Part shown: one piece after another, positions 11,720-23,576 of the stretch
How positions within the stretch are numbered: position 1 is the stretch's first letter
How the letters are laid out: each line of letters begins with the position of its first letter
Assembly (NCBI GenBank): GCA_029379385.1
Contig: CM055609.1
Span: forward strand, 9,362,001-9,426,000
Length of the DNA stretch: 64,000 bases
Direction: 5' to 3'
Source: Quillaja saponaria
Taxonomy: Eukaryota; Streptophyta; Magnoliopsida; Fabales; Quillajaceae
Notes under the pieces: generated by a model
Told to the model about the DNA's origin: nothing
Databases searched by the model: none
The model's input: the letters and a program-made list of their open reading frames with translations, nothing else
Made by a program: the position numbers and the translations under genes

Positions 11720-12110
11720 TTACGCCTGAAAATGGACAAATTCAGTGTGCTAACTATATCTTTAGAAAGAATAGTAACATTTTATGGACCACATGTTCAT
11801 GTAGCACTAACTATACTTACAAAAAGAAACCCTAGCAAAAGTAACAATTGCAAGAATCTTTACAAGCATTCTATTTTCCATTATCATAATTACTGTTTTC
11901 AAAAATCAATATTTTTCTCATTACTGAATTATAAGGAGAAAAAAACCAGAAAGAAAAATCATTTATATGTATTTCATATTTTGAATTGTGCAAGCCCAAA
12001 CCTTCTCTTCAATGTAGAAGCCTTGTTGGGCCTAGTATGTAGCATTTATTTTTGCTAATGTATGATGTGTATTTGTGGTTGCAAAAAGATTCAAACTCAA
12101 AACATGGACA
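11720..12110. repeat. Dispersed repeat, copy 2 (related copy at 2270-2650)
   Basis: Collinear with the copy at 2270-2650, sharing ACATTTTATGGACCAC and the ATGATGTG(T/C)ATTTGTG block with similar spacing. It lies inside an open stretch of about 130 codons (11660-12058), which I regard as accidental because its translation resembles nothing and the DNA is repetitive. Confidence 0.55.
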
Positions 12111-13617
12111 AAACTTCAATAGACGTCAAAGGAATTTGTTGAGAGCACTTGAGTGCTAGATGTTTCAAATATGGAGATCCTGCAACCTCAAAATGACTTC
12201 CAAATATATAAAGTGATATATAATCATGTAAATATGAAATTGAAATAATAATTGTACTTTCAGAAACATGACATAGTATTTACATCAATTGTATTCATAT
12301 TACATCGAAGACCTCACAATTTTATCAATATTACATATTCATAGGACCACATTAAGATGGAAAAATAATTTACAATTAATGAGAAAATAATCACACATCA
12401 ATAGATATTGGGATTTGAATATGAAACCAAATAGTCCCGGCACTTTCATCTCAACTAGTTAACTAAAATTTCATTGACTCAAAAAAACCCATCTACACTT
12501 GAAAAATATTTATACAAAAAATATTATATATAATTGCAAATTGTCTCCTTTACTGCAACATGTTATAAAGATGTACACTAAAAGCATTATCCACCATCAT
12601 ACCTTAATATGTTAGAAATTAGAAATGTCTATATAATGACAAGTTTTTGATTAATCAAATGTTTTTATCCAATGACCAGTTGTTTATAAGTAAATTTTAA
12701 AGTATCAGACATCAATTTTTGAGTAATTGTTGGAATTTTATTCTCATCTATTTTTCATACAATCCTCTTCAAGATTGTTCTCTTCTTTTGTCGATCATAA
12801 ATAAAAAATGTCCATATTTAAGTGTATTTCTTTTTAGTTTTTACTTAATTTCTAGATTCAAAGGTTTTAGATTGAACAAAAACAACCATCCAAATTCTTA
12901 AAGTGCTTAAACTATTTTGATGGAGGAAAAGATTCCAACTGATTGGAATTGGTAAAGGACTAATTAATTTTTCCCCATTTGGAGAATTTCAAATGTGCAA
13001 GCAAATTAGCTGCCTTTACATTTTTGCTTTAGTTATAGCTAGGCACAAAACGTATACCTAAGGCAATGCAAATGCACCACAAAAATAAAAGAACCATAAG
13101 AATATACCTCATGAAATTTCCAATAAGGACCTATGAACTCAATCTCAACATAACCAATATTATTTGAGAAATAATTTCACCTAAAATGGAAATATATATA
13201 TATGAATACCTTCCAATAGTTTTGATCTTCCAATAAGGAATCTTTAAGGTGACTGGAAGGAAAAAAAAAAATGGAAAATCCAAAGTTGGTAGGGATGAAA
13301 ATTCATTTTTTAGGAATATAATTTTTTTGGATGTTATCACTGAAAATGAGATTTGCATTTACAATTGTTTGTCAATTTCAAGAGATATGTCAATAATGAA
13401 TTTGTTTTTACTTTGATTTTTTGTTTTTGTTTTTTCTATTGCAAGCTATTGAACTTCGAGCTACATTATAAACGTATGTATCTCTTTCCTTCTCATAAAT
13501 CTGTTCCTAATTCAGTTGAAATAGGGATCGATTCATATTTACTATGCTAATCAACTCATTAAGTGAATTAAAAGATCAAAAGATTAGGTTGAAATAAGCC
13601 CCGCATGAACTGATTAA
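12111..13617. other. Intergenic, no gene seen
   Basis: AT-rich, with several short open stretches of low-complexity translation. No feature is supported. Confidence 0.4.
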
Positions 13618-14162
13618 TGGTGTGTTTGGATCAAAATAAAAAATATAATTCATTTCATTTTAAAAATGAATTATACGATTCAATTTATTTAAATAAATTC
13701 TTGGAATGAAAACTATATTTATAGAATTCAATTTATTTAAAATTTAAAATGAAGAATTCCATTTTAATTTAAGTATTTTTCCCATACTACATGTAAATTT
13801 TTAATAAAACTAGCACTGATCAGCTAAAAATACAAGTTGAGAGAGAGAAAAAAATTGTAGTTAATTAGATAAATATTTGAGATGAAGTAGTGGTAACTCT
13901 TTATTGATTTTTCTACCAAAAAAAACTCTATTGATTTATTTAAGTGAAAGTATATGTAATATTAAAGATAAAAATGTTATTTGAGGTGGACAAAATAATA
14001 ACCTATCTCAAGTGAATTCCACTAAATGAAATCTAACTAATTTGGTGTGGAATTCATAATTGAATAAAATGTGAATCTCAAATGAATTTCATTTAAATTC
14101 TAGACTATTTCATTTGTTGTAATATAAAAAAAATGTAAAATTCATTTTTTCCAAACACACTA
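13618..14162. mobile_element. TIR-type MITE (545 bp) with TGTTTGGA ends
   Basis: The left end TGGTGTGTTTGGA and the right end TCCAAACACACTA form 13-bp inverted repeats with one mismatch. TAA flanks both sides (13615-13617 and 14163-14165), a 3-bp duplication of the kind left by PIF/Harbinger elements. The interior is AT-rich with repeated AATTCATTTCATTT-like motifs on both strands, and it contains no transposase. The superfamily is inferred from TSD size and TIR only. Confidence 0.6.
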
Positions 14163-14674
14163 TAAAAGTTTATTCACATATCTATATGTAATTGTTGGAG
14201 TAAACTCACTCAAATAATGAGGTTTTTGAATTGAATGTTTTAACAAGAGGGGTATGCTAGCTGGGTTAGATTTTAGAAGGATTGTGCCAAACGTGGCTTA
14301 GGCCAATTTTTCTTTTCCAAAGTATTTCATTGTCAGCAACCTAGACAGGGACTTTGTATTATTGTCTGCAGCCATGTGGCAGAGTTTAATGCCACAAAAT
14401 CATGTGAGGCTTCACGAGGGTGAGCATGTGAACCAACACGAAAAGCACCTATCTCATTGTTTGAGAGAAATAATAGAACATCTAGCTCATATAGCAATCC
14501 ACCTATTATACAATTTGTTTGACATACTTTGAATCAAAGAACTCATAATCATAAAAAAAGTACTTGTGACAATTTATCTACGACAATAAAAAAATAAAAT
14601 TAATTGTTGTTAATAATAAATATCAGTGATGACATTTTAATTATATATGACCGCTATTTTTATATCGTCATTGA
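14163..14674. other. Intergenic, nothing recognised
   Basis: Mixed-composition non-coding DNA between two transposon-like blocks. Confidence 0.35.
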
Positions 14675-15249
14675 TATGGGTGTGAAAAAAAAAATTGCTA
14701 ACCCGAGACTGACCCACTTTAACCTGTTCGAAACTTGACAATCCATTAAAAACAGTGCTTAAAATTAGATGACTTTTTATTTTTTATTTCAGGTTAGGTC
14801 AGTGACTAGGTTGAAAATTTTGAACTCAGGTTCACCCAATCCATCTGGTATTATTACTTATTATTTTTTAAATTATTTTATGCATAAATATTATGTATAA
14901 ATATTAGATAATTCATGTTTAAAAACTAGATTTTAACTTATTGTTAAGTATGCATTATTATTTTAATTTTCTATTATACCTTGTAATGGTAAAAACTTTT
15001 AATCTATATTTATTTAGTAAATTTTTTTGGAAGTTATTATTTACTTTTACTATTTTAAACTGTAATATAGGTTAAAAAAATTATTAATTTATAAAATTTT
15101 AGACTCGACCTACCCGAATTTTATACTAGGTGAAATTTTCTCTCACTCGGCCACCAGAGTTTTTAAGTGGGGTTTAATGCATCCGAGTTGGTCGAGCAGG
15201 GTAATATTTGACCTCCACCTCGCTCGACTTGTCTGGCTGCAAACCCTTA
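14675..15249. mobile_element. Probable degraded hAT-type MITE (575 bp)
   Basis: The left end TATGGGTGTG and the right end CAAACCCTTA are similar when inverted. Flanking octamers GTCATTGA (14667-14674) and ATCACGGA (15250-15257) match at five of eight positions, as expected for an old target duplication. GC-richer subterminal segments surround an AT-rich core, as in the element at 2771. No coding capacity is seen. Confidence 0.42.
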
Positions 15250-15257
15250 ATCACGGA

Positions 15258-17547
15258 TAAGTGATACAACACAAAAATAATAAAACAATCATGTTAACTA
15301 GGATTTGTGACAAACTGCCTGGCTATGTCATTCTAATGAATAATCATATATGTTTCATAAATAAGTAATGATAGATCATTTGATTTATGATGGGTTTCGT
15401 GTACGGAGAAGAGAAGTGCTTGATTTATTTGCAATTTTTCAATGTAAGCTTAGGATTAAAGAAGGGTCGTAGCTACTACTTGATTTAATTAGGAGATACC
15501 AATTTAAAGAACCAACAACCAAACTGCCATATGATTCTTCAAGTACATCAGAACTGCAGGTTGTGAAATCAAGTTGGAAAAAAGATCATATAAATAACAA
15601 AAATAGGTTCAGCTCCATGTGATTTCCAAGACTCTATATAGTTTGCTCAAATCAATTTCTAGGCCCTCAATCAAATATGGTTAGAAAAAAGAAGAAGAAA
15701 AAGTGGAGGTAAGAAGCATGGATGGGTGTGGGTTTTTGTGAATGAGTGAAACCTTTAGCAAAAAGTAAGACTTTATGCCTTCCAAAAGAACAATCAATTT
15801 GTGTACAAAAGAATCAACTCCCTTTTCAGTTCTCGTATTTTAGGGTCATAGATCAGTTTTAATTTGAATAAAAAGTCCAAAAAGTAATGGGCAGAATTTG
15901 ACACACTCAAATCAAAGCAAGGTGAAATGAGAGCATAAACATCTCTACTAATATATCACAGTAATGAGTTTTGATTATTTTAAACATCCTGAATGTCATT
16001 CATTTGATGACAAATGAAAAAGAATATCGAGAATTCAAGTGACTAAAGCTGTAGTTAGAGCAACTACTCATCCTACCCTTGCTATTTTTCTGGGTTACAT
16101 ACACAAGTTTTGTGTAGATAATATTTATGTTCTCCTCTTAATTATCTTGTGTTGAAATTAAATTATTAGAAGGAATGGTGACAATGATAGAAATCGTGAC
16201 TTGTTGATCATGTCAAATTATTATCATAGTGCTTTTAGTTGTTAAGGATGGGCCATGAACACTCTAACCCACAATTTAGATTGTTTGTCAATGACATTAC
16301 CATTAAATAGTTGGAGTGTTGGACTAACCATTTATGTACAGTTCCTTTTCTTAAAATACATAACAGAGCCAACATAGCTTGTATAGTTCCAGAGAATTTA
16401 TATACTAAACTAAGACATAAGATAACTATTTTCAAGCCTCGTTATATTGAAAACTAAACAGACAGTGGGATACAGTACAGACATAAAGAACATGTATCTC
16501 CTACAATGAATTGCCCCAAGGCAACACTTAAAAGGGCTAATAATGATTTATAATAACTCTATGTGTTGTACTAATAGGTTCATGAGCTGTAAAAGTATTT
16601 AAATTTTAATGCCCAATTTAGTTATGAAAAATTATTTTCATTTTCTATCATAAAAATTCGGAGTGAAAATAACTTAAAAGGTACTTCTAAACAGTAGAAC
16701 TTAATTACGATGTTTCTTTTCTTCAAAGATTTGAAGAAAAAAAAATGTTATTGAAGAAACAGAAAGTAAATATTGTGAAAATCTACAAGTGATTAAAGAA
16801 CTTCTCCCACTCCAAATTCACATTCTGTGTTTCTTTTTATTTTAGTTTATAATATTCTGTATTTTTAAATAACTACCTACTAGCTAGCTAGTACTGATTT
16901 AACTTTTATCCATATAAGGACATAGGTCAACCATTTGCTTATATATATAACTCAGAAATCAACTGCAACATATTCTCAAAATCGTATAGAACAAGAAATT
17001 TAGACGGAAATTTAGACTTGCCAATTTTGATTGTATTAATAATTAATAATAGCTTGGATTATGTGCATTAAGGTAGAGAATTGCTAAAGCAATACAAAAT
17101 GTTTCAGTCCCTCAATTCTTCAAATAAAATTTAGCTCCCATTTAGGGCATGCGAAAGCTACTAACCAAACCCAGTACAGCTTGATTGTAATGGTGGTTCA
17201 CATCAGAAAAAACAATAACTTGAGGAAAAAGAAGGTGAGATTGTGACCTATAATGCATTAATGAAATTAGGTATTGCATTAAAGACCTGTAAACTCTTAG
17301 CATCATTTGAAAGGCCAATGGAAAATTATGTTGTTTTGTGGTCCCTTTCATAAAGGGAATTTATATAGCTTGTGCAATCATAGAACTGCTGCTTGTACAA
17401 TTTGTTTCTTTTCTAACTTTTTGGTATAGAGTAACATTCTCTGTTAGAATCATCAATACAGCAAAAAATTGAGTACAGAAGGTTAGAGATAGAAAAGAAG
17501 ACATGATGGATAACTTGTTCTATATATATTCATGATGAGATTCCATT
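15258..17547. other. Intergenic, no gene seen
   Basis: About 2.3 kb with no supported coding region, RNA gene or clear repeat end. Confidence 0.4.
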
Positions 17548-17555
17548 ATTGAAAC

Positions 17556-18126
17556 CAATGTTTTAAAACCATACTAGACAGTCAAGTCGGTTGAATCGTT
17601 GTTCGAAAGATAAATTGGACCTAGTTAGATTGAAGAACCGTTTTGATGGTTGCACTATTAAAAACTAGGAAAAACGAATTTGTATAATTGAATCGTTTTG
17701 TATTTGGGCTGATCAAAAGAATTTGGTATTTCTCATGCCCAATTAAAAAAAAAAAAAAAAAGACTTAAATGCAAGAATTTTACTACTATGTTGTTGCATG
17801 GATTAGCGAAACATTTGTAATTGTTATTGATGTTGACTTATTACTTTGGTGCTTGAGTTGAAAATTGAATGTTGTCTATTGGTTGTTTTAATTATTAACT
17901 ATTGAGAACTATATTTAATGTGATTTTCTTAGTATTTAGTGAATGTTGAATTACTATTTTCCTATGTTTTTAGCATTTAAAATTATATGTAATATTTAAA
18001 ATATTAGTTAAAAATATTTATGATGACAACATATCATTTCGATTATTAGTTTAACTTCGGTTGAACCAGTGATCCGAGATCCAATATTTTTTTTAGTTGA
18101 TCATCGGTTCGATTTTTAAAATATTG
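17556..18126. mobile_element. MITE (571 bp) with perfect 8-bp target duplication ATTGAAAC
   Basis: The left end begins CAATGTTTTAAAACC. The right end, read on the opposite strand, begins CAATATTTTAAAAATC. ATTGAAAC flanks it exactly on both sides (17548-17555 and 18127-18134). Subterminal segments carry GGTTGAATCG and GGTTGAACCAG type motifs. The 8-bp duplication suggests hAT, although the termini are not the usual CAGGG or TAGGG. The interior includes a 16-17 bp A run and no transposase. Confidence 0.72.
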
Positions 18127-18134
18127 ATTGAAAC

Positions 18135-20050
18135 ACATGCAAAAAAAAAAACAAAAACAAAAACAAAACAAAACAGAGATAACGATTTCAATGTCACTAA
18201 GTTGGTATAGAATTCAAACTCAAATTAAGTTGGTATAGAGTAACATTCGTTGATTCTAATCTATTCCTCAAGGCTTATAGGGCTGTCCCATTTAGATTTG
18301 TCTTAGGTAAGAAAAGAAAAGAAAAAAAGGGGCATAAGCATGGTGAAACCCTAGAACTAGATCTTTGAACCATGAGAGCTACAAAACTCATGGATTAAAG
18401 CTCATTCAACTAACAATTAAGGCTTCATTATGAGGAACCTGAATAAACTATAATTTCTAGATCTCCTCTAATTGCAATTTGGGTTGAGAGAACCGCAACT
18501 TTTAGATAATAAGTTTTGACTATCAAATTCCGGCATTATTGAGAATTTAACAGTCCAAGTTTTGGATGTAGGAAAGTAGACTTTAAATTGGGATTTGTTT
18601 GAAAATTTAAACGTCCAAGCTGTGCAAATATCATTGACTACTTTCTAGCTGTCATTGAATAGTATACTTCCCGTCATTGATACTTATTATTATCTAGAGC
18701 TTTTTTGCTAATTGTTGATGATGTAATTTCTTATAGTTTCCATCCATCACTAGCCACCACTGAACGCATCTCATCCACCCGCCTCTAACTGCCAACCATC
18801 TCGTCCATCCATCGTAGCTGCCATCCATTGGGAACTATCTTGCCATGTCTCACCACTTTCATCGGTAACCACTATCACGTGAAAATATCTGAGACAGACA
18901 CAACCATTAACAGAGATCGATGACTATATTCACTAAATACCTACCATTGCCTAAACACGGTGATCATCACTGTTAGAAATTTACTATCATCAATGATATC
19001 GTGACAATCGTTAGAGCGAAAACTGATGACAAACTATAGAGTCCATCATAGACAAATTAAGATCACCATTATTCTGGATCGCCAAAGACAACGATCACCA
19101 CCAGGGACAATGTCCACCACACTAGGATCTTTACGACACGATCTACTAGAGATGAAGATTACAAAATTCTAGAAACACAATTTTAATTGTAGTTATTTAT
19201 GTTTTCTAAATGTATAAATTGTAATTTTAACTAATTTTACAATTCTCAATTCCAATCTTTGGGACAAACTTAGTATGAGATTTCTTTCTAAAGTTCTGAT
19301 ACGAGGTCAATATTAATCATGATAGGCTAAATGGTATTATTTTCAAAGGTTTTCATTTATCTTTCCCACTACATTTTTTAGAACTAATTTAAATTAATTT
19401 AAAAGAAAAGTAAAACCCATACAATACTTTCTCTTGCATTTGCAATTGCAATGTTTGAAGGAAGAGGCATGCAGTACAAGTAGCCATCATTGTGGTCCTC
19501 ATGGTAGATACGGGGAAGATTTTATTGTTGAGAACCTAAGTGCATGAAGATGGACAATTACTCTGACCTTTCTATTTTAGAAGTAAACAAAATCAGAATT
19601 GAAACCATGAGTCCTATGAGTAGAAGGTGCATTATAATTGGAATATATTCAAAAAAGTTTCTTCATTTTCAGAACAGATCTATAGTAAGAAGAAAAAACA
19701 TGAACTTGTCCTCAAACATAGCCATAGAGTCTACAAGCCACAGTAAAATTGTTGTCATGAGGCAGTATTAGGTAATTGTGAGATTGCTTGCATAGGTTGA
19801 TGCAGAGTACAAGAATTATGTTTTAACACATTCAAATAAGGTAAAAAGTGATGTGTAAAATCTAAATTCAAATCTATACAGATTGAAACCACTTCTTGCG
19901 CTAACTTCATCTAGAAATTGAATATTAAGATAAATGTTAAATATCGTCTACACAACCTCTTTTTTTTTTTACTTTTAGTGCTATCTTCTTTACTAGAAGA
20001 CCCATGTGAAGCGAGCCTAGAGGACTTTGACACTATGTTGGAGGCTCAGT
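18135..20050. other. Intergenic, no gene; GC-richer patch at 18730-19130
   Basis: No coding gene is supported. Between about 18730 and 19130 the sequence is richer in CCAC, CCATC and ATCACC motifs than its surroundings, which looks like a foreign or low-complexity insertion of unknown origin. Confidence 0.35.
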
Positions 20051-20055
20051 CTTAA

Positions 20056-20130
20056 AGCCAATGGTTTGAAAATCGAACCAGTTTGGCCTGTCGAACTAGT
20101 TGAATCATTACCCGGGTAAGAAATCGGATT
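20056..20130. repeat. Terminal fragment related to the MITE at 17556
   Basis: CCAATGGTTTGAAAATCGAA followed by CCAGTTTGG and AGTTGAATCATT resembles the end of the 17556-18126 element (CAATGTTTTAAAACC, then GGTTGAATCGTT). No opposite end was found nearby, so this is a truncated relic. Confidence 0.45.
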
Positions 20131-20992
20131 AAATTAAACCAAAGATCCATTTTAGTGGTGCTATACAGAATTCTAAGCTGCTGTTACATGATCTTGTTCC
20201 AAGCAATATTGCTTTGGCTTTTGATTCAGATTTAAATGGAGTTGGTTTCCCTATAACTATTGTAAAACTTTATTTTATTTTATCCAATTTGCACCAAATA
20301 ATGAATATAATTGTAAATGATCCTTACAAAGTCAAGTGCACTTGATTCAGTACATTAATTATCTCCATCCTGATGAACTACTTTTATTGATTGACTCACA
20401 TTAATGCCTTACAATTTGGAACTTATATATATGAGGCCATTAAAACTTAAGATGGGCACTCAACTTTTCTTTCTAAAAAAAAAGACATGAGCAAATTAGT
20501 TTAACCAAAATATTAAAATGCATAATGTACCCATTAATAAGAATCAATTTATTAAACCCACCATTTGCACTAATTGAGTACTATGAGTGATGTTTTCCCA
20601 ATGTCTATGAATAATATTAATTATACATTTACTTGCTGTAGAATGAATGACTTGTCATTGTGATAATGTCTAACATATATTGCAATATAAAGTAGGCATA
20701 GAAAAGGAACATGTCCTCTATAACAACGAGTGGCGCAGCACAATCGATTGAATACAACAAATTGTACCACAAGTCACTAACTTTGTTGCTAGCTATAAGT
20801 CGAATCAGATGAAATAAATGAGAGTTGCAGAAGTTGGATCTGGATAAGTAATATGGCTTCTTAAAGTTTAATAATTCTCACATCGCTAAGATAGAAAGAA
20901 AGATGGCCTAAACTTTATCTTTCGATCTTATTAAAATTTCTATCATATGAGCTAATTATATTTATTAACAAACAAAAGAGAAAAATGGACTT
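20131..20992. other. Intergenic, nothing recognised
   Basis: AT-rich non-coding sequence. Confidence 0.35.
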
Positions 20993-21000
20993 GTCACATC

Positions 21001-21370
21001 TGGGGATGACAACGAGCCGAGTTTACAAAGCTCGGTTCATCAAGATTTAGATATAAGTTTTGTAATCAATGAGAGGTGACCCAAGACTTACTAGAAAATT
21101 GTTTGAGTAACTTACAACTAAACTAAGTTACAACTTATATTTGTTTTGCATATAAATATATTTATTATAAATTTATATGTAAATAATAAAAAATTTATTA
21201 AACAATATGAGACGGCTCACGAATTTACGAGCAGATTTTTAAAAGATTGAGATCGCCTCGTTTTAATAAACGAGCTCAAAATAAAGATCAAGATAAGCTT
21301 GTTTTCTCTGATCTTAATCCGAACCTTTAACGAATAGCTCAAGAACTATCTCGGCTCACTGCCGCTCCTA
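21001..21370. mobile_element. hAT-type MITE (370 bp) with GAGCCGAG subterminal motif
   Basis: The left end starts TGGGGATGACAAC and runs into GAGCCGAG. The right end read inversely starts TAGGAGCGGCAGT and also runs into GAGCCGAG. The flanking octamers GTCACATC (20993-21000) and GTCATACC (21371-21378) differ by two transitions. The TIR form and 8-bp duplication fit hAT MITEs. There is no internal gene. Confidence 0.65.
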
Positions 21371-21378
21371 GTCATACC

Positions 21379-22920
21379 TGCTTAGATGATTGTACATGCA
21401 GGCGGAAAAAAATTGTCCGTGCACATTGTAATCACAAAGAAAAATGAAGTAGGATTGGCAGCTAGTCATGATTGAGGACTTACTAGTCACCATATATATA
21501 TATATGTAGCAAGGCCCTCACATAAACAGAGGGAAACAAAATGATGTGTAGAATACCAAGGATTTCTTCTGTTATTACCATAAACGAGTTTCAGTAGCTA
21601 TGTAGGGCAGGAGGTCACATGGCAGCTGGAGGCTTCATTGTTTTTTGTCACAATTGTGTAGTGATACAATCATACTAGATCTAAATAGTGCAAGGAGTCT
21701 ACAATCTACTAATTAATCTTTAAAAAACAATATCCCCTTCTTCCTTGAAAATGATTATTTTGAGTTAGATTCCAATAGTTTTATAAACAAAATTACAGAA
21801 ATAGTGTTAGAACTTGAATATAAGATTTGAAAGTGCGAGGGTAATTTTGTACAATCAAGAGACCAATTATTAATAATTTAGACTATTCATTTTGAACGAG
21901 GTGAATTCGACCTGTCAGTCCACTAACAAAATTACATAAGTTATTAGTCCTATTTTTAGTTGGGGAATTGAAACTTTTACCCAAGTAGCTTATTTTTTCA
22001 AATAGTTTGGAAGAAATTTACTGTGGCAGACTAAAAAGTAAGTGGTGGGAGATTGGAATCAAGAACCTCCAACATTGAGGGTTCAGGTACCACCAAGCAA
22101 TTGGTAAAGTGGCGTTGTTCTCTTTTTTTTTCTTTTTTTCTTTCTTTTATAGGCTGAGGTATAAATAGAGTAGATTGTAGTAGAATCTTAATTCTTAATA
22201 CTATATACTACCAGCAAAAATAAGATTGATTGAAGCAAATGTAATAGTATAAAAGGAAAATTAGTAAATTATGTAAGAACATGACAATAAAGTGAAGGTC
22301 AATTCTCCTTTCTTTGTTTCCATTTCTTCTCAAGTGACATATATTAGAAGAATAGATAGGCAAAAAATGGATTGGATCATGAATATATCCATAAAGAAAT
22401 TTTCAAAATCCATTATGGTATAAAAATAGTCTAATTTAAAATTGTCAAAATCTGATCCCAACTAGTTTTTATCTTTTTGTTTTTAAAACTATTTACGTAT
22501 TTTCGTTATCCTCTAATCATCTCAACCCGATTGAACTCGAACTTAATAGATTATTGATTCGATTCTATTAAATGTGATCCGCAAGTCAATTGGATAGTTA
22601 AAAACCTGATCCAACTAGTTTGGATACCCCATCCGACCAAATAGATCAATTTGTCATCCATAATGATAGAATTGAAAAAGAGATAATTTAAGAAGAAATT
22701 TGTTTATGATTATATACAAAAGAAGAGAAATTGGTGAGGCCCCTCTAAAAACTTTATGTGTAAAAAATCCCTTCACCTTCTCTCTAAATGCCCTTTATCA
22801 TTCACATAATAAATCTGTTTTGAGGAAACAAAAAAAAAAAAAAAAAACAGTTGTTAATGGAAGTCTGACTCTAGTGAGTGATTCCCATCTTTAGTATTCT
22901 TTTTAGCTTCTTCTTAAATG
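21379..22920. other. Distal AG upstream region, no gene; possible repeat at 22330-22670
   Basis: No gene is supported. The end near 22650 (AATTTGTCATCC) resembles the termini of small hAT-like elements, and repeated GATCC(A/C)AACTAG motifs occur inside, but I could not find matching ends or a target duplication. Confidence 0.35.
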
Positions 22921-22943
22921 CATATCACTTAAGCATAAGGTCT

Positions 22944-23041
22944 AGGAGAAAAGGAAAAATAAAAAAAAATAAAGGAAAGAAAGAATGAAAAAGAATAAGA
23001 AAGAAACAAAGAGAGAAGAAAAAGAAAAAGAAATGAAAAGG
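22944..23041 (+). promoter_or_regulatory. Purine-rich tract just upstream of the AG promoter
   Basis: Nearly 100 bp of almost uninterrupted A/G on the + strand (GAAAGAAAG and AGAGAGAAG motifs) ends about 60 bp before the TATA box. GA-rich DNA of this kind is bound by plant BPC/GAGA factors, which have been linked to Polycomb recruitment at homeotic genes. Function here is inferred from composition and position. Confidence 0.4.
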
Positions 23042-23101
23042 TAACAAGTTAAGTATAATTTTGATGAATAAACCATAATGGATGAGAGGTCTTTTTTCCT
23101 T

Positions 23102-23576
23102 TATAAAATGCCCATCTCTTTTTCCACAATGCTTCCATTTTCTGATATCTCTAGCTGTTGATATTAGTGACAAAGAAGAGGGAAAACCCAAAGACTGAAA
23201 CCTCTGTTTCTGTCCTTAATTATCATCTTCCCCCTTTTGTATCCTCACCAGGTTGGTGAGAAAAATACTGAAACATCTTCTTAAAATCAATTTCAGTGCT
23301 TCACCTGTTTTGGTGTCAATCACTTTTTTTTCCATTTCATACCCAGATTTTGCAACTAAAATCTCTGTTTGATAACCAAGAAACCATAAGAAAAGGAATG
23401 AAAATTTTGAGCTCATAGGATGTAAATGTTGAGCTTGCAGAGGTTGCAAAACTATGAGATTCCAGATTCTCAGTAGTCAAACAAGAACAAACTTTGCAAG
23501 TCCTTATGATTTTATACATATAATTTGTTTGAGTAAATGTTTGATCAATTTTCTTACTTGTTTCAGCTTTGCAGCC
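23102..23576 (+). promoter_or_regulatory. AG: AG core promoter and 5' untranslated region
   Basis: TATAAAA lies at 23102-23108, so transcription would start near 23135. The coding exon is preceded by a good acceptor, TTGTTTCAG, ending at 23566, with the ATG ten bases further on. AG genes normally have an intron in the 5' leader, so a leader intron ending here is likely. Its donor is not certain; a GTTGGTGAG near 23252 is one candidate. A second AG (GCAG, ending 23574) lies closer to the ATG. Confidence 0.5.

Noticed and set aside
11660..12058. Open frame of 132 codons
   Set aside because: It lies in a dispersed repeat, its translation resembles no protein, and the related repeat copy at 2270-2650 does not keep the frame.
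22925..23191. Minus-strand open frame rich in Phe and Leu upstream of AG
   Set aside because: It is simply the translation of the purine tract read backwards and overlaps the AG promoter.
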